A stretch of DNA of 64,000 nucleotides from the NCBI RefSeq assembly GCF_038595065.1, contig NZ_CP152003.1, forward strand, positions 4,072,001-4,136,000, given 5' to 3'. The position numbers were made by a program, and so were the translations under genes. Of the stretch, positions 26,645-34,601 are shown piece by piece. Positions within the stretch are counted from its first letter, which is position 1. Each line of letters begins with the position of its first letter. The notes under the pieces are model-generated. The model made no database searches. It was not told the origin of the DNA and was given only the letters and a program-made list of their open reading frames with translations. The DNA is from Sutcliffiella sp. FSL R7-0096. Its GTDB lineage: Bacteria; Bacillota; Bacilli; Bacillales; Bacillaceae_I.

Positions 26645-27606
26645 CTAACTTTCGTTTTTGGTTCTTCCCCATGAAGCACCGCCATAATATTATCACGGCA
26701 TAACTTCATCATCGTCGTTCTCGTTTCCACACTTGCACTTCCGATATGTGGGATCGCTACAACCTGCGGGAATTTCAATAGTGGATGATCTGACCCGATC
26801 GGTTCTTGGTAGAATACATCAAGGCCAGCCCCAGCAATATCTTTTTGCCCCAGTGCTTCTATCAATGCCTCCTCATCAACAACCTGCCCCCTGCCGACAT
26901 TGATAAAGAAAGCGGACTTTTTCATTCGATTGAAAGCATCCTGATCAAACAAGTGTCGAGTTGCTTCCGTTAGGGGAGTCAGACAAACAACGAAATCGGA
27001 TTCTTCGAGTAACTTTTCAAAGGCACGATAAGATGCACCTACCTCCTGCTCCGCTTCCATATGGCGGTTTCTGTTATGATAAAGCACTTCCATCCCAAAG
27101 CCTCTTGCTCGCCTTGCCACTGCCTGACCTATTTTCCCCATGCCCACAATCCCGATTGTCTTATGATACACATCCGCCCCAGCAAGTAAGTACGGACTCC
27201 AGCTTTGCCATTGCCCAGCCTTTACAAATCCTTGAGCTTCTGTAATTCGTCTTGCCGTTGCCAGCAATAAAGCAAAGGTAAGATCAGCGGTTGTTTCTGT
27301 CAGTACATCCGGCGTATTACAAACCTTGATCCCCTTCTCAGAGGCAGCATCCACATCAATGTTGTCATAGCCGACTGCAAGGTTCGCCACCACTTTAAGA
27401 TTAGGCGATTGATCTAATAACTCTCTATCCACTTTGTCGGAAAGCATTGTCAGCAATGCGTCCGCTTTATGTGCCTCTTGCATCAAAACTTCAGGAGGGA
27501 CTGCCTCGCTTTCACTATTCCACATCTTCACATCTGCCATTTCCCTTAATGGGACCAATATCTCATCTGATAGCTTTCTCGTAATGAATACATAAGGCCT
27601 TGTCAT
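26641..27606 (-). CDS. D-2-hydroxyacid dehydrogenase (glyoxylate/2-ketogluconate reductase type)
   Basis: A 321-residue NAD(P)H-dependent enzyme. The start is the ATG at 27606 after GGGAGAGAAGAAG; the upstream frame is not conserved. The Rossmann motif is GIVGMGKIGQAVARRARGFG (about residues 150-169). The catalytic Arg is in NVGRGQVVDEEALIEAL, Glu in DVFYQEP, and His in AIPHIGSAS (about 287-295). Residues are those of the GyaR/GhrB group, but the exact substrate (glyoxylate, hydroxypyruvate or 2-ketogluconate) cannot be told. It is a single gene between the threonine operon and yutH. Confidence 0.88.
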   Translation of the reverse strand: MTRPYVFITRKLSDEILVPLREMADVKMWNSESEAVPPEVLMQEAHKADALLTMLSDKVDRELLDQSPNLKVVANLAVGYDNIDVDAASEKGIKVCNTPDVLTETTADLTFALLLATARRITEAQGFVKAGQWQSWSPYLLAGADVYHKTIGIVGMGKIGQAVARRARGFGMEVLYHNRNRHMEAEQEVGASYRAFEKLLEESDFVVCLTPLTEATRHLFDQDAFNRMKKSAFFINVGRGQVVDEEALIEALGQKDIAGAGLDVFYQEPIGSDHPLLKFPQVVAIPHIGSASVETRTTMMKLCRDNIMAVLHGEEPKTKVR

Positions 27607-27710
27607 CTTCTTCTCTCCCTGCTTCATGTTGTCTGGAATGATTGCTATTTCAATTATTGTCATTTTATCACTCATGGCTTTTCCGATACATACCTATATA
27701 GGGAAAATGC

Positions 27711-28718
27711 TTAATTTTTCACCCAGTCCAGTATTGGGATGCCATAAGTCTTGGCAGGCACACCAGCCAGATCATAAAAATTCCCAAGGAACTGTTCATA
27801 ATAGCTGGATGATTGCAAAACACCTCTCATCCTATCTTCATGCCATTTTTTGTCCGTCACAGGACCACTCGTATAATAATCCTCCACACATTCTAAATAG
27901 TGGACCGGGAATACGAGGCGTGCATATAAAAGTCTCCAGGAAAAACTGGAAAGTGGGGAGACTCTTTCATAGTCTTGCAAGAAGGTCTGTATTTTCGCCG
28001 GGTTCATATCTATTCCTTTTCTACACTCGGTCCGTATCCATTCAGACAGGTCTCTGCTGGCATGATCGAATATCCAGTCTGTCGGAAGCTTCATCCACTG
28101 GTTCTGTTGCCAAGTAAGATCTGTGAATCGATGGTGACATAAGGTTGCCGCATCATTAATCATCGGGCTATCATCTAGCTCCGTGTCAACCAAATACTGT
28201 ATGGCATTTTCGGTTAAACCTAAATAGTAAGGAAAAGATTCTACAAATTGGGTATCAAACACATCTACCGGATTGCTTCTTACTTTTTCCCTGAAAAAGC
28301 TTTCCATTTGATCGATTCTTTTCACCCATAAATCTTTCCACTGTCCAACCCGGTTAATGGCTGTCACTTTTGACGGGAAGCCTCTTGCATGGTAATGGAA
28401 GGTTGCCAATTCTTTTCCGACATAAAGTTGGAGAGTGTTATTGTTGTAGGGCATTCTGAAAAGGGCAATCTTCTTTCCATCTATGTCCGTAATATACGAA
28501 TCACTTTTATTTTTCACAAATGAACTAACATATATATCTTGGTGCGTGCGTATCATATAGTCACTTATCTTTTGAAGTTCATCAACTTCCTCCTCCTCCA
28601 AGTGACCAACAGGTACCATGATGTAGAGCACCCGATTAGCCCAGAAAGCATCAAACTGCCGCACCCTTTGTTTCCTTTCCACCCTTAAATCATAATGTTC
28701 ATAGATAGTCTGCTTCAA
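27711..28718 (-). CDS. yutH: YutH, spore coat-associated kinase-like protein
   Basis: A 335-residue protein of the CotS/YutH group, distantly related to aminoglycoside phosphotransferase-type kinases and known as spore-coat-associated. It shows QLYVGKELATFHYHARGFP (about residues 96-114), CHHRFTDLTW where the kinase catalytic loop lies, and DWIFDHASRDLSEWIR. The typical HxDxxxxN catalytic set is altered (HHRFTDLTWQQ), so activity is doubtful. The start is a TTG at 28718 after GGAGGGAACTTAG. Confidence 0.8.
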   Translation of the reverse strand: MKQTIYEHYDLRVERKQRVRQFDAFWANRVLYIMVPVGHLEEEEVDELQKISDYMIRTHQDIYVSSFVKNKSDSYITDIDGKKIALFRMPYNNNTLQLYVGKELATFHYHARGFPSKVTAINRVGQWKDLWVKRIDQMESFFREKVRSNPVDVFDTQFVESFPYYLGLTENAIQYLVDTELDDSPMINDAATLCHHRFTDLTWQQNQWMKLPTDWIFDHASRDLSEWIRTECRKGIDMNPAKIQTFLQDYERVSPLSSFSWRLLYARLVFPVHYLECVEDYYTSGPVTDKKWHEDRMRGVLQSSSYYEQFLGNFYDLAGVPAKTYGIPILDWVKN

Positions 28719-28871
28719 CTAAGTTCCCTCCTTTATCCCTAGTACCAACTATATGAAGTAAATGGAGAAAACTTGTTAGAAATAAACTTTAGACAAACAC
28801 CTATATCAACAAAAATCACACCAACAGCTATTATTTCTTGCCGATAAGGGAATAAAGGGTAAAGAGAGAAA

Positions 28872-28925
28872 AAAGAGGGGTCTGACCCTCACTGCTCTAA
28901 TGCGTTAAAGAGGGGTCTGACCCCC
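28872..28925. repeat. GGGTCTGACCC palindrome doublet, copy 2
   Basis: Two GAGGGGTCTGACCC palindromes are separated by TCACTGCTCTAATGCG and following TTAAAG, nearly identical to 26270-26322 and in the same orientation. It lies just upstream of the yutG start region. Confidence 0.7.
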
Positions 28926-28956
28926 TCGACTATAATATAGAAGATGGGTGAGCCGG

Positions 28957-29457
28957 ATGAAGAATTTTGAGAGTATGGATGAAGTAGAGAGAAAGGCTAG
29001 GGCTTTGTTGGAGGAACGCGGGGTGACGATGGATGATATTGCCGAGTTGGTGTACTTCTTGCAGTCGAAGTACCATCCTGCGCTTGAGCGTTCTGAGTGT
29101 CTGGAAAATGTCGATCGCGTTCTTTCCAAACGCGAGGTTCAAAATACCATTCTTACAGCAATTGAGTTAGACATTTTAGCCGAGCAAGGAAAGATACAGG
29201 AGCCGCTTCTGCGGATATTGCGTGATGATGAAGGGTTGTATGGAGTCGATGAAGTTTTGGCATTATCCATTGTTAACGTTTATGGCTCCATCGGCTTCAC
29301 CAATTACGGGTATATTGACAAACTAAAGCCTGGAATTCTAGAAAGCCTCAATGACAAAAGCTCTGGTAAAGTACACACATTCCTTGATGATATCGTCGGA
29401 GCGATTGCCGCTGCAGCATCAAGCCGCTTGGCGCATAGAGCTGCAAATACTGAGTAA
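28957..29457 (+). CDS. yutG: YutG, phosphatidylglycerophosphatase A-like protein
   Basis: A 166-residue protein with the PgpA-type segments SIVNVYGSIGFTNYGYIDK (about residues 103-121) and KVHTFLDDIVGAIAAAASSR (about 138-157). The enzyme family removes phosphate from phosphatidylglycerophosphate, but the YutG group is soluble-looking and its activity is less certain. The ATG at 28957 follows GGGTGAGCCGG; a GTG at 28948 is an alternative start. A terminator and a 182-bp MITE-like element follow. Confidence 0.85.
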   Translation: MKNFESMDEVERKARALLEERGVTMDDIAELVYFLQSKYHPALERSECLENVDRVLSKREVQNTILTAIELDILAEQGKIQEPLLRILRDDEGLYGVDEVLALSIVNVYGSIGFTNYGYIDKLKPGILESLNDKSSGKVHTFLDDIVGAIAAAASSRLAHRAANTE

Positions 29458-29462
29458 CAAAT

Positions 29463-29512
29463 AAAAACCAGACTGGAGCTATAACTTAAATAGCGAAAAG
29501 TCTGGTTTTTTA
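29463..29512. terminator. Terminator of yutG
   Basis: AAAAACCAGACT pairs with AGTCTGGTTTTT around a 24-nt loop, followed by TATT. A MITE-like element is inserted directly after it. Confidence 0.8.
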
Positions 29513-29516
29513 TTAT

Positions 29517-29698
29517 GGCTCTTTTCTCAAAGATTGTTGCTATTCACTAGTAAAAAGTCGGCAATTGGACTTTTTACAGCTGGATACTCTCGATATGCAT
29601 GAAATATAATTAGTGTTCCAGCGAAAAGAGCACGACAGTAAGTAATATTACGGATGGTTTAAAAATACGTAATAGCAACAAAGTTTATCAAAACAGCC
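29517..29698. repeat. 182-bp MITE-like element with ISL3-like ends, copy K1
   Basis: The left end GGCTCTTTTCTCAAAGATTG and the right end CAACAAAGTTTATCAAAACA with following GCC form inverted repeats. A perfect 8-bp direct repeat TTTATTAT flanks it (29509-29516, 29699-29706). The interior has the hairpin GTAAAAAGTCGGCAATTGGA with CTTTTTAC, and AAAGAGCACGACAGTAAG, both shared with 55827-56011 and 41207-41363. No coding capacity. Confidence 0.85.
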
Positions 29699-29722
29699 TT
29701 TATTATAAGGTCAAAAGTTAGC

Positions 29723-30493
29723 TTATATTTTCTCTATCCATTCAGAAAGAGACTGCGCCGTATACGTTGGCTGCTCTACATACGTTCCCAGATGTGCCAT
29801 GGTTGTCACACCAGTATGCACAAGTAACGTGTCCATTCCAGCATTCATCCCTGCCTTAATATCCGTTTGATAGTTATCCCCCACCATCAACACCTCTTCA
29901 CGTGCAACGCCTAACACCTTCAAAGCCTGCTCCATAATAACTTTTTCAGGCTTCCCAATGAAGGTTGGCTGCGTTTCTGTTGAAACCGTCAGGACGGAAG
30001 TCAACGAACCATTACCTGGCAAAAGCCCACGTTCAGTCGGGATGGCAATATCGCCGTTTGTGGAAATAAATCGTGCACCATTGCGAATATTAATGGCACC
30101 AAGCGCAAGCTTTTCGTAGTTGATGGAGCGGTCAATTCCGCTTACGACAACATCTGCCCCTTCTTCCACCAATTCAAAACCCTTCTCCATCAAAGCAGTT
30201 TTGATTCCTTCCTCACCGATCACATAGATTTTTGCTTCAGGCTTATACTCATAAATATAGTTAGCGGTAGCATTGCTTGTCGTAAACACTTGCTCGTCCA
30301 AAGTCGGGATGCCGAAATCCCTTAATTTTTGTGCAACCTGCTGTGGCGTTCTAGAGGAATTATTGGTTACAAAAAGGTATGGTATCTTTTTATCGTATAA
30401 TGCCTTTACAAAATGGCTTGCCTCTTCAATCTTATCTTTTCCTCTGTACATTGTCCCGTCTAGGTCAATCAGATATCCTTGGTACTTTTTCAT
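29723..30493 (-). CDS. yutF: YutF, HAD-superfamily sugar/nucleotide phosphatase
   Basis: A 256-residue NagD-type HAD phosphatase. Motif I is LIDLDGTMYRGKD at residues 8-20, with the nucleophile and acid Asp in DLDGT. Motif II is LFVTNNSSRTP (about 40-50), with the C2 cap in the middle. Motif III/IV is GDNYQTDIKAGMNAGMDTLLV (about 202-222). The ATG at 30493 follows GTGTGAAAATAG, a weak site. The substrate is uncertain; it belongs to the nucleotide/sugar-phosphate group. Confidence 0.9.
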   Translation of the reverse strand: MKKYQGYLIDLDGTMYRGKDKIEEASHFVKALYDKKIPYLFVTNNSSRTPQQVAQKLRDFGIPTLDEQVFTTSNATANYIYEYKPEAKIYVIGEEGIKTALMEKGFELVEEGADVVVSGIDRSINYEKLALGAINIRNGARFISTNGDIAIPTERGLLPGNGSLTSVLTVSTETQPTFIGKPEKVIMEQALKVLGVAREEVLMVGDNYQTDIKAGMNAGMDTLLVHTGVTTMAHLGTYVEQPTYTAQSLSEWIEKI

Positions 30494-30594
30494 CTATTTT
30501 CACACTCCACTACTGTATGGTCATTGCATTAGTTTAAGTATTTTTCAACCTGTTCATGTTAGCACAATTTGCTAATCCTTTAAAAGGAAAAACT

Positions 30595-30683
30595 CTGTTT
30601 TCCACCGCAGGTAATTTCCGCACCAGACTTCGCTTTCCGCTGGGCGCCGCTAGAGTCTAGCCTTTTCACTCCAACCTCCAGCT
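30595..30683. repeat. Truncated GC-rich core repeat, copy F
   Basis: TTCCGCACCAGACTTCGCTT, then TCCGCTGGGCGCCGCTAGAG and TCTAGCC, matches parts of the GC-rich core (the GCGGAAAGCGAAG arm and the AGACTC arm) with the middle deleted. It lies between yutF and yutE in otherwise featureless intergenic DNA. Confidence 0.5.
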
Positions 30684-30757
30684 TATGTTACTAACTTAAT
30701 CCTTTAATATAAAGTAAAGTAAAAGAACGCCCTCTTAATGAAGAAAGCGTTCCCATT

Positions 30758-31195
30758 TCAATTCCTAAATGCGGACACAGGTCCAAGCTCATTTTCTAAA
30801 TAGCTACGGACAGCATCACAAAATTTCACTACCGGATCTTTCACATCTTCCAGACTCTGCTCCACCTCGGAGTGGTCAATTAAAAGATAATCCTGCACAA
30901 GCGTTTTTCGCATTCGTACTAGCACTTTAAGTTGTTGCGCCAGGCCGACTGTCACCACTTTCTCATCTTCGAGAATATCAATGATGTCCTCATAGCTGCC
31001 AGGGTCACGCATAATAAAGCCGTCAATCATCGCATTTCCCACATCCAGTATGCCTTCGATAACCGCTACCGCAATTCGTTCAAGGGCCATCTTTTCAATG
31101 GAGGTGCTCCATGATGGATGCATGTCAAAAACCTTGATATTTTCTTCAATATAAAGCAAGGTCTGTCCGATTTTCTCCCTATCCACAAAGTACAT
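30758..31195 (-). CDS. yutE: YutE, DUF86/HepT-like HEPN protein
   Basis: A 145-residue helical protein of the DUF86 (HepT-like) family. The start is the ATG at 31195 (MYFVDREKI), after GGAGATAGGGAT. The family segment ALERIAVAVIEGILDVGNAM (about residues 38-57) is followed by the site where HEPN RNases carry RNxLVHxY; here it reads RKTLVQDYLLID (about 98-109), so the catalytic His is Gln. No MNT-type nucleotidyltransferase partner is adjacent. It is probably not a ribonuclease toxin but a housekeeping relative. Confidence 0.85.
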   Translation of the reverse strand: MYFVDREKIGQTLLYIEENIKVFDMHPSWSTSIEKMALERIAVAVIEGILDVGNAMIDGFIMRDPGSYEDIIDILEDEKVVTVGLAQQLKVLVRMRKTLVQDYLLIDHSEVEQSLEDVKDPVVKFCDAVRSYLENELGPVSAFRN

Positions 31196-31364
31196 ATCCC
31201 TATCTCCTTTGTTTATCATCTTGGTTGTTGTTTTAAGCTGTGTAATATCTTTATTTTATCACAAATAATCAGCCCATATATGACAGGGGCGGAAAATATC
31301 TGCTAACAAGAAACCGCTTGTATTTGTTATACTAAGAAAAGATGCACGGAGGAGGTTTTCCATA

Positions 31365-31631
31365 ATGGGAGAAAAATTCTTTTTATACGATGATACAGTA
31401 GATACAAAAACTCGCTTTGTCAGCTTTATGGGGGAAAGTAATCGTTTTGATTTGGCCATTGTCAAGTCCGACCGATACTACGGAAAAAGCCTTGTTCTAG
31501 ATATACAAGGTAACCGCTTTGCCATTATCGGAAGCGACGACTTGGACGAACCAGGTTACTTGGAGCACGCATACCAGTTATCGGAAGAGGATGCAGCCGA
31601 ATTGCGTTCGTTTTTATATGAGGTAGTGTGA
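31365..31631 (+). CDS. DUF3055 family protein
   Basis: An 88-residue acidic cytosolic protein with the segments DDTVDTKTRFVSFMGESNRF and DLAIVKSDRYYGKSLVLDIQ and the ending EDAAELRSFLYEVV, recalled as the DUF3055 family. The ATG follows GGAGGAGGTTTTCCATA, a strong site. No known function, signal peptide or membrane segment. It is divergent from yutE and read toward the next small gene, 78 nt downstream. Confidence 0.75.
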   Translation: MGEKFFLYDDTVDTKTRFVSFMGESNRFDLAIVKSDRYYGKSLVLDIQGNRFAIIGSDDLDEPGYLEHAYQLSEEDAAELRSFLYEVV

Positions 31632-31709
31632 ATTTTTTATGCCTTACTAAATAATCCCCTTTTGTATAGGAAAAACTAACGGTAATCTTAGACAGAGGGG
31701 ATGTTTTTT

Positions 31710-32018
31710 ATGCATGAACGAGAAAAAGATAAAGAAGCTGAACAATATACTGATTTTTCCAATGTGGAAATCCAACATAACTTTTTAATTCCTGAAACAC
31801 TTCCAGAAGGGCCTTATGGCTCCCCACGTGGTAAAGATACGCCCGTTGAAAATAAAAGTACGCCATGGCGTGAAGGACAGCGTTACTATAGTGCCTTCAA
31901 TTATGAAAATAAGAATTTACATCAGGATTTACCTAGGCAAGACCCTGGTGCACATCCGACTCATGACGATAAGAGTGAGAATGAAGAACCTCCATATGGT
32001 GGTAAGGAATCTGAATAA
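31710..32018 (+). CDS. Small acidic cytosolic protein conserved in Bacillaceae
   Basis: A 102-residue hydrophilic protein rich in Asp, Glu, Pro and Lys, likely disordered. Segments are PETLPEGPYGSPRGKDTPVE, STPWREGQRYYSAFNYENKN and LHQDLPRQDPGAHPTHDD. I recall close relatives annotated only as cytosolic protein. The ATG at 31710 is used because GAGGGG at 31695-31700 abuts the alternative ATG at 31701. It has no recognised domain. Confidence 0.7.
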   Translation: MHEREKDKEAEQYTDFSNVEIQHNFLIPETLPEGPYGSPRGKDTPVENKSTPWREGQRYYSAFNYENKNLHQDLPRQDPGAHPTHDDKSENEEPPYGGKESE

Positions 32019-32116
32019 AATAACTGGGTAGTTTTCTCCATTAGCACAACTCCCCTACTGAATCATGAAAAAATCCCATGGACCTCCGCAAAACGGTCAA
32101 TGGGATTTAAATTTAT

Positions 32117-32298
32117 GGCTGTTAAAGTTGCCTGTTGATAATGAGCAAGTTTCCAGCTGTTGATTGGAGCAAGAGGCGTAGACTCCTGCGGGAGAGTAGC
32201 GACAATCTTGAGACCCCGCAGTGAAACGAGGAGGCTCAAGGTCGCCCCGCGGAAAGCGAAGCCTATTGCGGAAATCAACAGCGGCCTTTACCAGAGCG
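32117..32298. repeat. 182-bp MITE-like element with GC-rich core (copy G)
   Basis: The outer left end is GGCTGTTAAAGTTGCCTGTT and the right end GGCCTTTACCAGAGCG. They are bounded by a perfect 8-bp direct repeat AAATTTAT (32109-32116, 32299-32306). Inside, the GC-rich core at 32156-32282 is bounded by GCTGTTGATT and AATCAACAGC and contains ACTCCTGCGGGAG and CCGCGGAAAGCGAAGC. Same length as the K1 element. Confidence 0.75.
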
Positions 32299-32314
32299 AA
32301 ATTTATAGTGCCAC

Positions 32315-32608
32315 TCACTTTGCCTCAGCAGCAGGCTTCTTCACTTTTTTCAAGACAAAATAAGCACAGCCAAAGTTGCAGTATTCTAAAATGTAATCAG
32401 GCAAGGTGCTGATTTTTGTGTCATGGGTGGACTTATGATTCTGATCTTCAAAAAATCCGCGCAGTCGCAGTTGATTATAGCCCCAGTCTCCAACTATGTA
32501 ATCGTATTTGTTCAATACATCGATATATCTTGCTCGAAAGGTTTCTTCGTTAAAGCCATCTCGATTTTCTTCCAACAGTTCGTAGCAATGGTTTCCAATA
32601 CAAATCAT
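32315..32608 (-). CDS. yutD: YutD family protein (DUF1027)
   Basis: A 97-residue cytosolic protein. The start is the ATG at 32608 (MICIGNHCYELLEENRDGF), after GGAGGATCGACTC; the ATG at 32623 overlaps that site. Conserved features are KYDYIVGDWGYNQLRLRGFF (about residues 35-54) and EYCNFGCAYFVLKK near the end. Function unknown. It lies next to lipA and yutC as in B. subtilis, with a MITE-like element at its 3' end. Confidence 0.88.
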   Translation of the reverse strand: MICIGNHCYELLEENRDGFNEETFRARYIDVLNKYDYIVGDWGYNQLRLRGFFEDQNHKSTHDTKISTLPDYILEYCNFGCAYFVLKKVKKPAAEAK

Positions 32609-32718
32609 GAGTCGATCCTCCATTTCTGCTCTTATTTACATTATAGACCATTCTCCATCAATTTCTAAGTCAAATTTTTCACTATCGGGAAACCCTATTG
32701 ATTAAGGGGGTGTTTCCA

Positions 32719-33405
32719 TTGAGGAAAACAATGAAAGTGTTAGCAGTTTGCAGCTTAATCACAGCTTCTATGACAGCTTGTGCCTTTGACCCAACGCCAG
32801 AAGAGCGTCAAGCCAGAAGTGTGATTTATGGGCGCGATGGCAAGCCGAGGTTTACTAATACTGGTCACCGCTACGATATGTATGATGCCAGGGATGTCAA
32901 CCATAATCAAAGTCGTTTCGGTTATGTTCGGGACCAAGCTGAGCCTGTGAGAAATTCACAGCGCTATAATGAAAATATCGCCGCAGTGGACTATGGTGAA
33001 ATTGCGAATATCATTAATAAAATGGTGGTACAATTACCTGCTATCGAAGATTCTGCGACACTTGTTACCGATGAAGAGGTGCTGATCGCTTATGAAACAA
33101 ATAGTGATGACCGCGAATTGACGGCAGATCAGGTAAGTAAGACAGGTCTTTCCATCGTTCCACGTTATTATCATGTTTACATTTCCGATAACCCGGAGAT
33201 GATTCACGAAATCGAGCGTTTCCGTTCACTTGCTGTCACAAGCCCAAGGGTGGACGAGATTTTGGATACCACGATTAAGCAAATGCTCAAATCCCCTCAA
33301 GGTAAAAAGTTGAGTAACGGAGAAAATGCAAACGGGGAAGCGGAAGGCGAAATGAACGAAGAAACAGATAAAACTGAATTTGGAAAACAAATGAGAAACG
33401 AATAG
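32719..33405 (+). CDS. yutC: YutC, YhcN/YlaJ-type sporulation lipoprotein
   Basis: A 228-residue lipoprotein. The start is a TTG at 32719, after AAGGGGGTG. Signal peptide KVLAVCSLITASMTAC has lipobox-like SMTAC, with Cys at about residue 21. The mature part has a basic, Asn/Arg/Tyr-rich stretch (RYDMYDARDVNHNQSRFGYV) and a domain VDYGEIANIINKMVVQLPAI (about 92-111) with LVTDEEVLIAYETNS, typical of YhcN/YlaJ spore lipoproteins. The C-terminal tail (190-228) is highly charged. Expected in the forespore membrane. Confidence 0.85.
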   Translation: MRKTMKVLAVCSLITASMTACAFDPTPEERQARSVIYGRDGKPRFTNTGHRYDMYDARDVNHNQSRFGYVRDQAEPVRNSQRYNENIAAVDYGEIANIINKMVVQLPAIEDSATLVTDEEVLIAYETNSDDRELTADQVSKTGLSIVPRYYHVYISDNPEMIHEIERFRSLAVTSPRVDEILDTTIKQMLKSPQGKKLSNGENANGEAEGEMNEETDKTEFGKQMRNE

Positions 33406-33414
33406 CATCCACAA

Positions 33415-33460
33415 GAAAAAGGTACAAATCCCTGCATAATGGATCTGTACCTTTTCTTTT
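33415..33460. terminator. Bidirectional terminator
   Basis: AGAAAAAGGTACA(A)ATCC pairs with GGATCTGTACCTTTTCTTTT. It lies between the convergent yutC and lipA genes. Confidence 0.85.
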
Positions 33461-34356
33461 TATGCTTGGGCTTGTCTAGCTTTTGAAGCTTCGTTAACCT
33501 GCTCGTCTGCATGATAGGAAGAACGGACAAGCGGGCCAGCCTCACAATGGCTGAATCCTTTTGTCATCGCAATTTCCTTTAACTCCGCAAACTCATCTGG
33601 ATGGTAATATTTTTGCACTTTGATGTGTTTCTTGGATGGTTGCAGGTATTGCCCGATCGCCATAATGTCTACATTATTTGCGCGAAGGTCATCCATTGTT
33701 TCAATGATTTCCTCTTTAGTTTCCCCAAGTCCGATCATGATGCTCGATTTTGTAGGGATATCGGGTTGCAATTCTTTTGCTCGACGTAAAAGTTCAAGTG
33801 AACGGTCATATGTTGCTCTCGCACGAACTCTTGGAGTCAAAGAACGGACCGTTTCAATATTGTGGTTAAGTATGTCAGGTCTTGCAGCCATCAACATTTC
33901 AATATTTTCAAATACTCCTCCCATATCGGATGGAAGAACTTCAATGGTTGTAAAAGGGTTTTCGCGGCGAACGGCTCTGATGGTCTCAGCAAAAATTGCG
34001 GCACCACCATCTTTCAAGTCATCGCGGGCCACTGCCGTAATGACAGCGTGCTTTAAATTCATCAATTTCACGGACTCTGCTACACGTTCCGGCTCTTGTG
34101 TATCAAGTTCGGTTGGAAGTCCCGTCTTGACAGCACAGAAACGACAGGCGCGGGTACAAACAGCTCCAAGGATCATGAATGTAGCTGTACGTCTCACAGC
34201 CCAACATTCATGGATATTGGGACATTTTGCTTCTTCACATACCGTATTTAAGTTATGCTCTCTCATCAATTTTTTAAGACCTGTATAGTTTTCGTTCGTA
34301 TTCAGCTTGATTTTAAGCCAATCCGGTTTACGTATGTACTCTTCTTTTTTAGCCAT
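33460..34356 (-). CDS. lipA: Lipoyl synthase
   Basis: A 298-residue radical-SAM enzyme inserting sulfur into protein-bound octanoyl groups. The auxiliary cluster cysteines are in [13 protein letters not shown] (about residues 41-53). The radical-SAM cluster is in [10 protein letters not shown] (CxxxCxxC, about 67-74). The conserved C-terminal RSSYHADEQ supplies the serine ligand. The ATG at 34356 follows GGAGTTGAGCAT. It is a client of the Fe-S assembly proteins encoded in the same window. B. subtilis name yutB. Confidence 0.96.
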   Translation of the reverse strand: MAKKEEYIRKPDWLKIKLNTNENYTGLKKLMREHNLNTVCEEAKCPNIHECWAVRRTATFMILGAVCTRACRFCAVKTGLPTELDTQEPERVAESVKLMNLKHAVITAVARDDLKDGGAAIFAETIRAVRRENPFTTIEVLPSDMGGVFENIEMLMAARPDILNHNIETVRSLTPRVRARATYDRSLELLRRAKELQPDIPTKSSIMIGLGETKEEIIETMDDLRANNVDIMAIGQYLQPSKKHIKVQKYYHPDEFAELKEIAMTKGFSHCEAGPLVRSSYHADEQVNEASKARQAQA

Positions 34357-34601
34357 ATGCTCAACTCCAACTTGTCTTATTTTCAAAGAATAATTTATCT
34401 ATATATTTTTACTATTCTCACTAATCTTATGGGGAAAATGACATGTTTCATCTGTCACTTTACCAAACATCCAAGGAAGAAACAAGTCCAAAAGCTTCCA
34501 CAGAATCATGTCCGACAATCTTCCATGAATTAGTATAAATGAAATAGAAAAAACTCACCACACTAACAGTAGGAAATGAAAGTAAAGGAAGGAGTGGGAT
34601 T

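Noticed and set aside
33620-34288. A 222-codon plus-strand ORF
   Set aside because: Fully antisense to lipA, whose radical-SAM motifs are intact; Ser/Arg-rich shadow frame.
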